Shown here: positions 33,981 to 43,535 of the stretch, piece after piece | How positions within the stretch are numbered: position 1 is the stretch's first letter | Layout: each line of letters opens with the position of its first letter | Assembly (NCBI GenBank): GCA_934277435.1 | Contig: CAKQUE010000001.1 | Coordinates: 62,001-126,000, forward strand | Length of the DNA: 64,000 nucleotides | Direction: 5' to 3' | Source of the DNA: an uncultured Alphaproteobacteria bacterium | GTDB lineage: Bacteria > Pseudomonadota > Alphaproteobacteria > RF32 > CAG-239 | Translations under genes and position numbers: made by a program | Notes under the pieces: model-generated | Told to the model about the DNA's origin: nothing | Databases searched by the model: none | Seen by the model: only the letters and a program-made list of their open reading frames with translations

Positions 33981-34724
33981 TTGGATAATATAATTAAAAA
34001 TTTAAGCAAATTGACAACCTTTGTGGTCGCTTTTTTTGTTGCCGCTTATTTTTATTTTACTTACAAGGGATTTATGATTGATGAAAACGGGCAGATTGTT
34101 TTGCGTACGCAAATTGCAGCTGCTGCCGAAAAACACGGAATAGCTACCGTATTGCCAGACAATCTCCATCTAAATGCTTCAGAAAAATATGCCGAAGGCT
34201 CTCTTGGCGCTCCGCTTACTTTATATGAGTTTTCATCTTTGGGCTGCCCGCATTGCGCAGATTTCCATTTAGACGTTATTCCCGAGCTTAAAAAAGAATA
34301 TGTTGAAAAAGGGCTTTTGCGCATTATCTTTGTAAACTTTCCTTTAGATAAAAAATCAATGGAAGCAGCCATGGTATTGCAATGCGCCTCCGTAGACAAT
34401 TATCAAGGATTACTATCTCGCTTATTTGACAAGCAAAGATTTTGGTATCTGTCCAGCAATACTGACCAACTGCATAACTATGCCGCAGAATTTGGAATTA
34501 GTTACAGCGAAGCCGAAACATGCCTTCATAATGATGCTATGGCGCAGTCAATTATATCTGATCGCCAGCAAGGGCTTAAACAGCTTGGCATGACAGGCAC
34601 CCCGGCTCTTTTATTCAGTGGCCGCGATGGAAATGAAATAATTTATTCTGCCGCAAGTTTTAGCTCGCTCAAAAAATATCTTAATGACAGATTAACACGT
34701 TTAGGAGTAAAATCTGTTCAATGA
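33981..34724 (+). CDS. DsbA-like thiol-disulfide oxidoreductase, membrane-anchored
   Basis: 247 residues. The start is TTG 33981, well placed after AGGAG. Residues ~9-28 (LTTFVVAFFVAAYFYFTY) are a signal anchor. The thioredoxin fold contains the active site SLGCPHCADFH (CPHC, the DsbA dipeptide) at about residue 88 and the cis-Pro loop GMTGTPALLF at about 213. It probably oxidises or isomerises disulfides in the periplasm, where the 669-residue cysteine-rich protein and the pilin-like heads would be clients (inference). It overlaps atpI by 4 bases. Confidence 0.88.
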   Translation: MDNIIKNLSKLTTFVVAFFVAAYFYFTYKGFMIDENGQIVLRTQIAAAAEKHGIATVLPDNLHLNASEKYAEGSLGAPLTLYEFSSLGCPHCADFHLDVIPELKKEYVEKGLLRIIFVNFPLDKKSMEAAMVLQCASVDNYQGLLSRLFDKQRFWYLSSNTDQLHNYAAEFGISYSEAETCLHNDAMAQSIISDRQQGLKQLGMTGTPALLFSGRDGNEIIYSAASFSSLKKYLNDRLTRLGVKSVQ

Positions 34725-35035
34725 GAAAAACACCTAAAGACATTGAATTGATGGAAGAAAGAATCCAAAACCTCAAGAAGACACATTCTGAAAATAATAA
34801 AAAAGAGCAGGGTTCTTCGTTTAGAGATTCTATTGCCAATGCCTTTAGAATAGGCACTGAATTTATTGCTGCGGTTTTTGTAGGAATATGCATTGGATAC
34901 GCTTTAGATAAATTTTTCGGGACTAAAGTTGTTTTTCTACTTGTATTTTCTGTATTTGGGTGTATGGCTGGTATGTTGAATGTTTATCGCTCAGCTCAAG
35001 AGATAGATAAAAATATTCAGAAGGGAAAAGATTGA
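34721..35035 (+). CDS. atpI: AtpI-like F0F1 ATP synthase accessory protein
   Basis: 104 residues: a charged N-terminal half (about 1-42) and two membrane helices (about 48-68, FIAAVFVGICIGYALDKFFG, and 73-92). This is the AtpI/AtpZ layout; the family assists c-ring assembly or Mg/Ca handling. It overlaps the DsbA-like gene (ATGA type) and its stop overlaps the atpB start, placing it first in the F0 cluster. Confidence 0.88.
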   Translation: MRKTPKDIELMEERIQNLKKTHSENNKKEQGSSFRDSIANAFRIGTEFIAAVFVGICIGYALDKFFGTKVVFLLVFSVFGCMAGMLNVYRSAQEIDKNIQKGKD

Positions 35036-35760
35036 TGTCAAGTCCAGTAGAACAATTTGAAATAAAAAAGATAATTCCGCTAGAATTTAACGGTATTGAT
35101 TTATCGTTTACAAATTCTTCTTTATGTATGATGATAACTATTGCCGTTATCTTGCTCAGTATGGGCTTTTGCCTCAGAAAAAGAGATGTTGTGCCGACAA
35201 TGGCTCAAACAATTCCAGAGGCTGTGTATGAATTTATTTTGAGCATTATGGGGGAAACATTAGGCAAAAACGGTATAAAATACTTTTCATTTGTTTTTGC
35301 TCTCTTTACCTTTATTGCCGGCGGTAATATCCTTGGACTTTTCCCATATAGCTTTACATTTACATCGCATATTGCGGCCGTTGGCGCGCTCTCTATTTTT
35401 TGCTTGTTGCTAAATATTTTCTTTGGCATAAGAAAACGAGGCTGGCATTATTTGCGGACTTTTTTTCCGGAAGGTGTACCGCTAGCTATGGCCCCGCTGA
35501 TTATTCCGCTTGAAACCATATCACTTTTATCTAAACCGTTCAGCCTGACTATCCGTTTGGCCGTAAATATGTCTGTTGGACACATTATACTTAAAGTTTT
35601 GGGCGGTTTTATCATTACCATGCAAATTTTTGGCTTTGTGCCATTAGTGGCTGACATGGGAATCATTATGTTTGAACTATTCGTTACGCTGTTGCAAGCT
35701 TATATATACACAACATTGAGCTGCGTATATTTAAACATGGCAATCAGCAGCGAACATTAA
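35035..35760 (+). CDS. atpB: ATP synthase F0 subunit a
   Basis: 241 residues from ATG 35035, overlapping the atpI stop (TGATG); a TTG one codon earlier is less likely. Subunit a forms the proton half-channels. Five to six membrane helices; the essential Arg is in the SLTIRLAVNMSVGHI helix, and PLIIPLETISLLSKPFSL is the typical preceding segment. F0 genes are separated from F1 genes, as in alphaproteobacteria; no F1 genes are in the window. Confidence 0.97.
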   Translation: MSSPVEQFEIKKIIPLEFNGIDLSFTNSSLCMMITIAVILLSMGFCLRKRDVVPTMAQTIPEAVYEFILSIMGETLGKNGIKYFSFVFALFTFIAGGNILGLFPYSFTFTSHIAAVGALSIFCLLLNIFFGIRKRGWHYLRTFFPEGVPLAMAPLIIPLETISLLSKPFSLTIRLAVNMSVGHIILKVLGGFIITMQIFGFVPLVADMGIIMFELFVTLLQAYIYTTLSCVYLNMAISSEH

Positions 35761-35790
35761 TTTTGTTGACTAAATAGAAAGGAACTTAAA

Positions 35791-36027
35791 ATGGAAAACG
35801 AAATCTTACAAAACAAAACTTTGGCTTATATCGGTGCTGGTATCTGTGCTTTGGCTATGACTGTTGCCGCTTGGGGCTTGACAAAATTGTGGGTTGCTTT
35901 GATTGAAACTGTTGGCCGCAATCCTCAAGTAAAGAAAGACGTTACATTGTTTGGCTTTATCGGTATGGGTTCTATCGAAGCTATTGCTTTGTATATTCTG
36001 GTTATCGCCATCTTGATGATTATCTAA
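35791..36027 (+). CDS. atpE: ATP synthase F0 subunit c
   Basis: 78 residues, two helices joined by the polar loop GRNPQVKKD (RNP-type). The ion-binding carboxylate is Glu in GMGSIEAIALYILV of helix 2. The residue after it is Ala, not Ser/Thr, and helix 1 lacks the Gln of sodium-type rings, so proton coupling is likely (inference). RBS GAAAGGA precedes ATG 35791. Confidence 0.97.
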   Translation: MENEILQNKTLAYIGAGICALAMTVAAWGLTKLWVALIETVGRNPQVKKDVTLFGFIGMGSIEAIALYILVIAILMII

Positions 36028-36061
36028 CAGACATAAATTCCTTTTATTGTGAGGGGAACAA

Positions 36062-36544
36062 ATGCCTCAATTAGATTTATCAACTTATGCCTCTCAGGCT
36101 TTTTGGATGGTTTTGTGCTTTTCTCTGCTCTGGCTTCTGCTTTCTATTTTTATCACTCCAAAAATAGCAGATGTTCTGGAGCAGCGGAAACGCAAAATAG
36201 ACGATTATATTCGTAAAGCCGAGAAATTAAACCAACAGGCTAAGGCTTCGTTGGAAAAATATGAGCAAACTTTAAATGAAGCCAAAGCAAAAGCCGCGGC
36301 TGATATTGCAGCAAATCAAAAAGAATCTGCAGCATTTTTGGCTGAAGAAGAAAGATTATTGAATGAGCGCTTAAACAAGCAAATTGCCGATAGCGAATTT
36401 AAATTAGCAAAAGAAAAAAAAGAAACTATGCAGCAAATTCAAAATCTTTCGCAGAATTTGGCCTTTGATATTGTGCAAAAGTTAGGTTTTGCAGAAATTA
36501 CGGAAAATGATGTAGAAGCTGTTGCTGCTCAAAAAGGAAACTAA
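36062..36544 (+). CDS. ATP synthase F0 subunit b'
   Basis: 160 residues: one N-terminal membrane helix (about 12-30, QAFWMVLCFSLLWLLLSIFI) and a long charged coiled coil. The start MPQLDLSTYASQAFWM is typical of the b' form found with a second b gene in alphaproteobacteria and phototrophs. With subunit b it forms the heterodimeric peripheral stalk. ATG 36062 follows GAGGGGA; the next gene starts 3 bases after its stop. Confidence 0.93.
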   Translation: MPQLDLSTYASQAFWMVLCFSLLWLLLSIFITPKIADVLEQRKRKIDDYIRKAEKLNQQAKASLEKYEQTLNEAKAKAAADIAANQKESAAFLAEEERLLNERLNKQIADSEFKLAKEKKETMQQIQNLSQNLAFDIVQKLGFAEITENDVEAVAAQKGN

Positions 36545-36547
36545 TAA

Positions 36548-37204
36548 ATGGCAAATGAAATTATTGACAATTCTTTGAGCGAAGATTCAATCAATGTGTT
36601 AGCAAATGACAATGATTTGATTGATGCAACTCAGAATGCCATAATAAACGCGGCAGAAAACGTTTCAGAAGTGTTTGAAAAACCGAATCAAGATTTGGCT
36701 CATAACATTACTGATGTCCCTTTTTATGCAGATGTTGAATTTTGGGTAGGTATGGCTTTTATACTTACGGTTGTGGTGTTAGCCAAACCTGCGTATAAAT
36801 TCTTTAAAGCAGCTATGCACAAAAAAGTAGACAGTGTAAAAAGCCAAATTGACGATGCCGTAAAGCTTCGTGATGACGCACAGGACTTATTGGCGCAATA
36901 TGAACGGAAATTTTCAACAACGGAAGATGAAGTTGCCGAAATTGTAAAACAGGCAGAGAAGAATATAGCTAATCAAAAGAAAAATGATTTGGTAATATTG
37001 AAAGAAAACACAGCGGTTAAAGAAAAAGAAATTAAGCGCCGTATTGCTACTTCGACTGAAAACGCTTTAGCGGAAATTAATCAATCTGTAGCATATTCTG
37101 CTATTAATCTTGCAAAAAAAGCCATTAAAACTCATATTAATAAAGTAAACAAGAGCATGCTGATTGATAATGCTATTGAAAGCTTAGATAAATTTATTAA
37201 ATAG
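36548..37204 (+). CDS. atpF: ATP synthase F0 subunit b with long N-terminal extension
   Basis: 218 residues, against ~160 usual. Residues ~1-58 are an acidic extension (MANEIIDNSLSEDSINVLAN ... ITDVPF) before the membrane helix (about 62-80, DVEFWVGMAFILTVVVLAKPAYKFF). The rest is the stalk coiled coil (KKVDSVKSQIDDAVKLRDDA). No closer start matches, since the only strong RBS is upstream of 36548 and the frame is continuous from it. It ends the F0 operon and is followed by a terminator. Confidence 0.9.
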   Translation: MANEIIDNSLSEDSINVLANDNDLIDATQNAIINAAENVSEVFEKPNQDLAHNITDVPFYADVEFWVGMAFILTVVVLAKPAYKFFKAAMHKKVDSVKSQIDDAVKLRDDAQDLLAQYERKFSTTEDEVAEIVKQAEKNIANQKKNDLVILKENTAVKEKEIKRRIATSTENALAEINQSVAYSAINLAKKAIKTHINKVNKSMLIDNAIESLDKFIK

Positions 37205-37222
37205 TTTACAAACATTAAAATG

Positions 37223-37259
37223 AACTCCACAGACGTAAGCCAGTGGAGTTTATTTTTTT
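37223..37259 (+). terminator. Intrinsic terminator of the F0 operon
   Basis: AACTCCAC and GTGGAGTT form an 8-bp stem with a 12-base loop, followed by TATTTTTTT. Confidence 0.9.
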
Positions 37260-37322
37260 GCATATATTTGAATTTAGTTTGTAAAAATAATGTATTATTT
37301 CCATCATTTTTAACGCAAGAAA

Positions 37323-37422
37323 CTAGGATATACCCTAGAATATGTCTGCAGCAAGGATGCGAAAGCCAAATGCTTTTGCAAATTCTTTACGCACCCATGC
37401 CAAGCAGACATATTCTTATATT
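37323..37422 (-). other. Long rod-like inverted repeat directly after fba
   Basis: GAATATGTCTGC (37338-37349) and GCAGACATATTC (37404-37415) are a perfect 12-bp inverted repeat. Between them GG..GCG..AAG pairs with CTT..CGC..CC across symmetrical internal loops, and TGC-TTTT-GCA caps the rod. A second palindrome CTAGG-loop-CCTAG (37323-37338) adjoins it. No T-run follows on either strand, so it is not a standard terminator. It could be a 3' RNA-stability element of fba mRNA or a small RNA. Confidence 0.5.
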
Positions 37423-38472
37423 CTAAAGTTCGCCGGCAGCGTATCTTTGTGCCATATCAGACAATTTGATAGCTTTGATTTGGTCGGCATGACCAGCTGC
37501 ACCAAAAGCAATATAACGAGCTTCGCAAACTTTTTGCATTTCTTCAATAGCAGGTTTCAAATATTTACGAGGGTCAAATTCTTTTGGATTTTCAGCAAAT
37601 ACACGGCGGATAGCACCAGTAATAGCCATACGGGAATCAGTGTCTACGTTTACTTTGCGAACGCCGGATTTAATACCGCGAACAATTTCTTCTACCGGAA
37701 CGCCATAAGTTTGAGGAATAGCACCGCCATAAGCATTGATTAAATCTTGCAATTCTTGCGGAACTGAAGAAGAACCATGCATTACCAAGTGAGTGTTAGG
37801 CAATTTGGCATGAATTTTTTCAATAACATCAATAGCCAAAATATCGCCATCCGGTTTGCGAGTGAATTTATAAGCACCGTGAGAAGTACCAACAGCCACA
37901 GCCAAAGCATCCAAGTGTGTCAAAGCCACAAATTCGGCAGCTTCATCAGGGTCTGTTACCAAACGTTTTCTATCCAAAGTACCTTCAGCGCCGTGACCAT
38001 CTTCTTTATCGGCCTTACCAGTTTCCAAAGAGCCGATAACGCCCAACTCGCCTTCAACAGAAGCGCCGACAGCGTGCGCACGGGCAACAACTTCTTGAGT
38101 TACGCGAACGTTATATTCAAATGAAGCCGGTGTTTTGCCGTCAGCTTCCAAAGAGCCATCCATCATAACAGAGCTATAACCGTTTACAATGGCGGATTGG
38201 CAAATATTTACGGAAGCACCGTGATCTTGGTGCAAGCAAATAGGCAATTCTGGAAACATTTCAATACCGGCCATTACCATGTGGCGAATCATCGGGTCGC
38301 CGGCAAATTTACGAGCGCCGGTAGATGTTTGCAAAATAACCGGAGCATTTACTTTTTTAGCAGCTTGCAATACAGCTAAAATTTGTTCCATATCGTTTAC
38401 GTTGAAAGCCGGAACACCATAACCGTGTTCTGCCGCATGGTCAAGAATTTGACGCATAGATACTAAAGGCAT
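37423..38472 (-). CDS. fba: Class II fructose-bisphosphate aldolase
   Basis: 349 residues. It splits fructose-1,6-bisphosphate into glyceraldehyde-3-phosphate and DHAP (or the reverse) with a zinc ion. The start [30 protein letters not shown] and zinc/catalytic motifs [18 protein letters not shown] and VMHGSSSVP are intact. Length and sequence fit the Calvin-cycle-type (CbbA-like) branch of class II enzymes. AAGGAG precedes ATG 38472. It is a single-gene unit with its own promoter. Confidence 0.96.
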   Translation of the reverse strand: MPLVSMRQILDHAAEHGYGVPAFNVNDMEQILAVLQAAKKVNAPVILQTSTGARKFAGDPMIRHMVMAGIEMFPELPICLHQDHGASVNICQSAIVNGYSSVMMDGSLEADGKTPASFEYNVRVTQEVVARAHAVGASVEGELGVIGSLETGKADKEDGHGAEGTLDRKRLVTDPDEAAEFVALTHLDALAVAVGTSHGAYKFTRKPDGDILAIDVIEKIHAKLPNTHLVMHGSSSVPQELQDLINAYGGAIPQTYGVPVEEIVRGIKSGVRKVNVDTDSRMAITGAIRRVFAENPKEFDPRKYLKPAIEEMQKVCEARYIAFGAAGHADQIKAIKLSDMAQRYAAGEL

Positions 38473-38512
38473 ATTTTTTCTCCTTAAAAAGTTAAGTTTT
38501 ATAACTGCCTAA

Positions 38513-38540
38513 AATATATGCAATTTCTATTTTTTTGCAA
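38513..38540 (-). promoter_or_regulatory. Sigma-70-type promoter for fba
   Basis: On the minus strand TTGCAA, 16 bases, TATATT, 40 bases before the fba start and just after the stop of the ABC exporter gene. Confidence 0.6.
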
Positions 38541-38545
38541 GCATT

Positions 38546-40294
38546 TTATTTGTTGTCGCGTTGTTCAAAATTTTGCAGGAGGTAAAATTTATAATAAGCT
38601 CCTTTGCGGGCTAAAAGTTCATCATGCGACCCCTGTTCCACAATTTTACCTTTATCCATAACCACCAACGAATCCATTTCTTTCAAGGTGGAAAGTCGAT
38701 GGGCAATAGCAATAACCGTTTTGCCTTTCATTAACTTTTTCAAAGACTTCTGTATATAATTTTCACTTTGACTATCCAGTGCTGAGGTTGCTTCATCCAA
38801 AATGAGAATCGGTGCGTTTTTCAAAATAGCCCGCGCGATGGCAATTCTTTGGCGTTCTCCTCCCGAAAGCAGCACACCTCGTTCTCCGACTTTACTGTCA
38901 TAACCCTCAGGAAGTTGTTTTATAAATTCATCAGCAAACGCTTGCTTTGCCGCAGACTCTACCTCCGCGTCTGTTGCATCTAAACGCCCATAGCGGATAT
39001 TTTCGCGAATCGTACGGTTAAACAATGTTGTGTCTTGGGGAATCACCGCAATTTGCGCCCGCAAACTTTCTTGGCGAACTTTGGAAATATCTTCACCTCC
39101 AACCACAATTTTTCCACCGCAAACATCAAAATAACGCACCAACAACTTAATCAATGTAGATTTACCACTGCCGGAATGCCCAACCAGCCCGATTTTTTGC
39201 CCAGATTTAATTTTTAGTGAAAACTTGTTGAACAAATTTTCTTTTGACGGGTAGCAAAAATCTATATTTTCAAAGCAAATCGAGCGATTACGCATTTTTA
39301 TATTATGCGCATCAGGCAAATCTTGAACCAAACACGGCTGAAAAATCAAATTCAGCCCGTCTTTAACTTGTCCGTAAGATTGCGAAAACTCACTCACAAA
39401 AAAGCCTATATTTATAACATCAAACATTACACCGTTTAACAACGAAGTAGCCATAACCACATCGGCAAAACTGATTTTTTGCAGATACCAATAATAAAAA
39501 ACCGCCAAGCACGAGGCCATATAGGTTAAAGCAAAACATAGTTTTCCTTCAAAATCAAACCACGCGTCTTTTGTACGTTCGGTTTGTTCAGCTTTTACTG
39601 CTGTTTTCAGTACATTGTAAAAATGTTTTTTCTCGTACAAATAATTGGCAAAACTTTTAACCAAATCCGAATTGGTAACCGTATCTATAAAAACGCCGTC
39701 TGTTTCTGCTCCAAATCTGGCTCGCTTTTCGGCAAATGAACCTATTCTTTTGCGAATATAGATCATAAGCAGCATGAAAATCATATTCAATAAAAAGATT
39801 ATCAGCCCTAATTCCAAATTAGAGTAACATATCAAAAACATAGTAATAAACAGTCCGCCTACAGGGCGAATAACACCAAACACTATTTGTCCATAGATGT
39901 CTTTAATTCCAGAAACAATATTTTTGGTTTTTGACGCAATTTTACCGGCCATTTCTTCATTAAAAAAACGAATCGAATGATGGTGAACCACAACAAAAAT
40001 ATCTTTATAAACCAGACTGCAAAAATAGGGCATAAATTTGCCGGCCGTGTAGCGCCAAATGTACGAAGCAAGCCCTTCCAACACAAACATTGCCGCCAAT
40101 AAACCGATAAATAATAAAATCTGAGATAAAATAGCTTCGTCTTGCGTATATTTTGGTAAATATCCAATAACTTGCGACATAGCATAAATTTGCCCGCGTT
40201 CAGCAATAATGCGGACAATAAGCGCCGTCAAAATAATCGACGCCATTAATTTTGTTTTGCGTAAATAATTGAATATAAAGCCAAGTACGCTCAT
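38546..40294 (-). CDS. ABC exporter, fused membrane and ATPase domains (MsbA/LmrA type)
   Basis: 582 residues. Six membrane helices in residues ~1-320, then an ABC ATPase with Walker A GLVGHSGSGKSTLIKLL, Q-loop IAVIPQDTTLFNRTI, signature LLSGGERQRIAIARAIL, Walker B ILILDEATSALD and switch His in IAIAHRLSTL. As a half-transporter it works as a homodimer or with an unseen partner. The substrate (lipid, peptide, drug) cannot be read. The start overlaps the LOG gene stop by 4 bases (ATGA), so it is the last gene of the MinD-like/J-domain/tgt/LOG operon. Confidence 0.93.
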   Translation of the reverse strand: MSVLGFIFNYLRKTKLMASIILTALIVRIIAERGQIYAMSQVIGYLPKYTQDEAILSQILLFIGLLAAMFVLEGLASYIWRYTAGKFMPYFCSLVYKDIFVVVHHHSIRFFNEEMAGKIASKTKNIVSGIKDIYGQIVFGVIRPVGGLFITMFLICYSNLELGLIIFLLNMIFMLLMIYIRKRIGSFAEKRARFGAETDGVFIDTVTNSDLVKSFANYLYEKKHFYNVLKTAVKAEQTERTKDAWFDFEGKLCFALTYMASCLAVFYYWYLQKISFADVVMATSLLNGVMFDVINIGFFVSEFSQSYGQVKDGLNLIFQPCLVQDLPDAHNIKMRNRSICFENIDFCYPSKENLFNKFSLKIKSGQKIGLVGHSGSGKSTLIKLLVRYFDVCGGKIVVGGEDISKVRQESLRAQIAVIPQDTTLFNRTIRENIRYGRLDATDAEVESAAKQAFADEFIKQLPEGYDSKVGERGVLLSGGERQRIAIARAILKNAPILILDEATSALDSQSENYIQKSLKKLMKGKTVIAIAHRLSTLKEMDSLVVMDKGKIVEQGSHDELLARKGAYYKFYLLQNFEQRDNK

Positions 40295-41241
40295 TCCAAT
40301 TCCTTACGGCGTTTTTTTAGCTTTGAAAGTTTTTCACTGACATTGCCGGTATCACGTCCTGTTTTGGCCAAACGGTCATACATACGGCTGATTTCTTTTT
40401 CCAAATAAGCTGTTTCTATTTCATTACGCAAAACGGTCCGTTCCTGATAAGTGCCAGATGTGTTGATTTGGTGCATTTTTTCAATACAATCTTCTACTTC
40501 AAAATTGTAACTCAGTTTCTGTTTAATAAAATAAGGAAGCTCATACACCAGCTGACGCGCATTGGCGTATGCTTCCTGCCCATCGGCACACTTTATGTAG
40601 CGTTTTTTCAAAAGGCGAAAAGCAATTTCAAGTTCTTCATTATTATCCACCACAATAAACGGCACTGGATTAGCAAAACCCTCTTGGGCAATATATTTCA
40701 AAAACTCCAGCAAGTGATGGAAAAAGCCGTTAATATTGTAAATAATAAATGGTTTCATCGGCAGCATGCCGTCCTGCATAGCCACACAATCATAGGCTAA
40801 TTCATCCAAAGTTCCAACTCCACCCGGAGCGAATACAACAAAATCAGACTCCAAAAGTTTTTGCTTACGTTCTTCCAAAGTTTTAGCAACAACTATATCC
40901 ATTTTGTTAATCAACTCATCGTCATTTGGATATAAATCAAAATATTTTTTGGTGGTAATACCTTGGATTGGAGAGCCTTCCAGCTTACATTGGCGCTTAT
41001 TCCAGCCGTCTAATACACCTTTGGCAACTGCGCCCATGATACCACTGTTAGACAAGCCAAAATCCAGCTTGAATTCCATTTTTACAATTTTTTTGCCCAA
41101 ATTATATGCTTCTTGCGCATAAGCAGTATCATTACCAGAACGCGAACCACCGGCCACAAACACACGAATGCCATCTTCTTTATTAGCCTCTTTAAAGCTC
41201 TGAATTACTTTTTCTTCTACATCGCACACATTATCAACCAT
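40291..41241 (-). CDS. LOG-family nucleotide phosphoribohydrolase-like protein, with C-terminal helical extension
   Basis: 316 residues. Residues ~25-215 are a Rossmann-like LOG domain: VFVAGGSRSGNDTAYAQEAY at the N-terminal nucleotide site and the signature PGGVGTLDELAY (family PGGxGTxxE). LOG proteins cleave ribose-phosphate from nucleoside 5'-monophosphates; they were once annotated as lysine decarboxylases. The last ~90 residues (METAYLEKEISRMYDRL-like, ending KLSKLKKRRKELE) are charged helices not part of the usual ~190-residue family. It lies 3 bases after tgt and overlaps the exporter gene. Confidence 0.88.
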   Translation of the reverse strand: MVDNVCDVEEKVIQSFKEANKEDGIRVFVAGGSRSGNDTAYAQEAYNLGKKIVKMEFKLDFGLSNSGIMGAVAKGVLDGWNKRQCKLEGSPIQGITTKKYFDLYPNDDELINKMDIVVAKTLEERKQKLLESDFVVFAPGGVGTLDELAYDCVAMQDGMLPMKPFIIYNINGFFHHLLEFLKYIAQEGFANPVPFIVVDNNEELEIAFRLLKKRYIKCADGQEAYANARQLVYELPYFIKQKLSYNFEVEDCIEKMHQINTSGTYQERTVLRNEIETAYLEKEISRMYDRLAKTGRDTGNVSEKLSKLKKRRKELE

Positions 41242-41244
41242 ATT

Positions 41245-42369
41245 CTATAACTCCTCAATATCACCTTTAGCCTGATTAGCATAAAATTCTGCGGCAAATT
41301 CTTGGAGCTTATCATTTTTAATAGCAGCGCGCAGCCCCTGCATCAAGCGTTCATAATAACGAACATTATGCCATGTAAGCAGCATAATCCCTAAAACTTC
41401 ATTACATTTTTGCAAATGGTGAATGTAGGCGCGGCTATAATGAGAACATAATGGACAATCGCAACCTTCTTCCAGCGGGCGAGAATCTTCGCGGTGACGA
41501 GCATTACGGATATTTATCGGTCCATATTTGGTAAAGGCCTGTGCTGTACGTCCGGAGCGTGTCGGCATAACACAATCAAACATATCAACGCCGCGCAAAA
41601 CCGCACCGACAATATCATCAGGACGACCAACACCCATTAAATAGCGAGGCTTATCTTCCGGCAGCATATCCGGCGCATAATCAAGAACTTCAAACATTTT
41701 TTCTTGCCCCTCACCGATAGCCAATCCCCCGATTGCATAGCCGTCAAAACCAATTTCTCGTAAAGCTTTAGCGGATTCCTCTCGCAAATCTTTATAAACA
41801 TTACCTTGTTGAATACCAAAAATTCCATAGCCTTCACGATCAACAAACGCTTCTTTGCTGCGTTTTGCCCAACGCATAGACATTCGCATGGATTTGGCGC
41901 AAGTTTCATAGGTAGAAGGATATGGCGTACACTCGTCAAGGCACATGGTAATATTAGAATCCAATTTATGTTGAATCTTCATGGACTCTTCCGGACTCAA
42001 AAAGAATTTTTTTCCATCAACATGTGAACGGAACGTAACCCCTTCTTCGGTTAATTTGCGCAAACCGCTTAAACTCATAACTTGAAAACCGCCGGAATCG
42101 GTCAAGATAGGCTTATTCCAATTCATAAATTTGTGCAAACCACCCATTTTTTCTACCAAATCTGCCCCTGGACGCAGCATCAAATGATAGGTATTGCCAA
42201 GTAAAATCTCCGCGCCGGTCGCCGCTACGCTTTCCGGCATCATAGCCTTAACCGTTCCACAAGTTCCCACCGGCATAAATGCTGGCGTATTTACGACACC
42301 ATGTTTGGTGATTAAACGTCCTAAACGGCTTTTGCCAACTTTTTTATCAATTTCAAATTTAAGTCCCAT
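41245..42369 (-). CDS. tgt: Queuine tRNA-ribosyltransferase (tRNA-guanine transglycosylase)
   Basis: 374 residues. It exchanges guanine-34 for preQ1 in GUN anticodons, on the way to queuosine. The substrate-binding [13 protein letters not shown], the nucleophile Asp in [18 protein letters not shown], and the zinc site CDCPLC..Y..AYIHH are intact. Full length. It is encoded 11 bases after the J-domain gene and 3 bases before the LOG gene. Confidence 0.98.
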   Translation of the reverse strand: MGLKFEIDKKVGKSRLGRLITKHGVVNTPAFMPVGTCGTVKAMMPESVAATGAEILLGNTYHLMLRPGADLVEKMGGLHKFMNWNKPILTDSGGFQVMSLSGLRKLTEEGVTFRSHVDGKKFFLSPEESMKIQHKLDSNITMCLDECTPYPSTYETCAKSMRMSMRWAKRSKEAFVDREGYGIFGIQQGNVYKDLREESAKALREIGFDGYAIGGLAIGEGQEKMFEVLDYAPDMLPEDKPRYLMGVGRPDDIVGAVLRGVDMFDCVMPTRSGRTAQAFTKYGPINIRNARHREDSRPLEEGCDCPLCSHYSRAYIHHLQKCNEVLGIMLLTWHNVRYYERLMQGLRAAIKNDKLQEFAAEFYANQAKGDIEEL

Positions 42370-42380
42370 GTCATATCCTA

Positions 42381-43535
42381 TTATTTAACTTTTGAACGCG
42401 CCGGAATAGGCAACCCAATTCCTTTTTGTAAATTATTTATATTTACGTAACCTGTTTCGCCATTGTCAATCATTATTTTAAACCACTTTTTGTTAGGCAT
42501 ATAGCCCACCACCCGAACAGTCTGCCCTTTTATACCATCGGCCAAAACATCATAACGGCTATCCGGTCCATAATATATTTTAACACCTTCTTTAAGATGA
42601 TATAGAGAGCTATCATCGTCTTTGGCGCTGTCAACTTTTATAACTCTGGCTTCAATCTGGTCATCTGCCACTTTCACTCCACCGATAATCATCTCGGTAT
42701 AATAGCCTGACTTTTGGTGTTGAGGCAATTTTACTATTCCGATTTTATCTAAAGAAAACAATGAAAAAACTATACCGACAGCACAAACAAAAACCGGAAG
42801 AATCATTTGTCTGGTTCTTAGTTCTGCCGCCGACCATTTTGGCAAAACCACGGATTTTTGCGGATGATAATCCAAAATATCAATATACGTTTTCAAAAGT
42901 TCATAAGCCCGACTGTCTTTGACAACTTGTAAAAACGCCTGCTTGGCATATAACCAAGCCATATCCTTGCGGCCAATATTGTCATAAGCGACAGAATTAT
43001 GAATCAATAATTTCAGATTATCCTCATCTTCCGCACTCGCTGCCTGTAAATTATATTTTATGGCTTTGATATTTTCCTTAAAAGGCTTAATACCCCACCA
43101 ACCTCTGAGCCAATTGGATATAGAAGTGGTCAAAACCATATCTTTGGCTTCGTAATAATTACAGATATCTTTGGTGTTTTTTATTTTATAACCGTTTAAA
43201 CCGGCATAAACTCTACGCTGCTTTAAAACTCTTAGCGCCGCATCTTCTTTACCTTGTTGGTTTTTATAAACCTTCAATGCCTCCATATCCGGAAAATCTT
43301 TTTCTTCATAAACTAATGACAACAAATCATACTTCAGACGTTTTTTTTGGTCTTTTAATAAATTATAGGCCACTGATATTTTTTGAAAAACTTCCACAGC
43401 GTTGGGATCATCATTATGGTCAGGATGCCAAAACTTAGCTCTGTCATAGTATTGCTGCTTAATTAAAGACAAAGGCGCATTTGGGGTTACTTCCAAAACT
43501 CGATAATATCCCATACCATCGTAATTATAACTCAC
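42381..43535 (-). CDS. Membrane protein with N-terminal J-domain and C-terminal SH3-like domain
   Basis: 384 residues. Residues ~8-75 are a J-domain with the HPD motif ([20 protein letters not shown]), the part that stimulates Hsp70 (DnaK) ATPase. A helical middle (about 90-235) resembles TPR-like pairs ([19 protein letters not shown]). One membrane helix follows (about 247-266, [20 protein letters not shown]). Residues ~315-375 form a bacterial SH3-like domain ([22 protein letters not shown], then [16 protein letters not shown]), probably periplasmic and able to bind peptidoglycan. The combination would link cytoplasmic DnaK to the wall (inference). It overlaps the MinD-like gene by 11 bases. 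Confidence 0.85.
   Translation of the reverse strand: MSYNYDGMGYYRVLEVTPNAPLSLIKQQYYDRAKFWHPDHNDDPNAVEVFQKISVAYNLLKDQKKRLKYDLLSLVYEEKDFPDMEALKVYKNQQGKEDAALRVLKQRRVYAGLNGYKIKNTKDICNYYEAKDMVLTTSISNWLRGWWGIKPFKENIKAIKYNLQAASAEDEDNLKLLIHNSVAYDNIGRKDMAWLYAKQAFLQVVKDSRAYELLKTYIDILDYHPQKSVVLPKWSAAELRTRQMILPVFVCAVGIVFSLFSLDKIGIVKLPQHQKSGYYTEMIIGGVKVADDQIEARVIKVDSAKDDDSSLYHLKEGVKIYYGPDSRYDVLADGIKGQTVRVVGYMPNKKWFKIMIDNGETGYVNINNLQKGIGLPIPARSKVK

Noticed and set aside
37323..37422. 6S RNA identity for the rod-like repeat
   Set aside because: The rod with bubbles recalls 6S RNA, but it is only about 100 nt against 160-200 and lacks a clear promoter-like central bubble.
37342..37743. Plus-strand open frame starting in the rod-like repeat and running antisense through the end of fba
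   Set aside because: Most of it is the complement of conserved fba sequence, and there is no ribosome binding site before its ATG.
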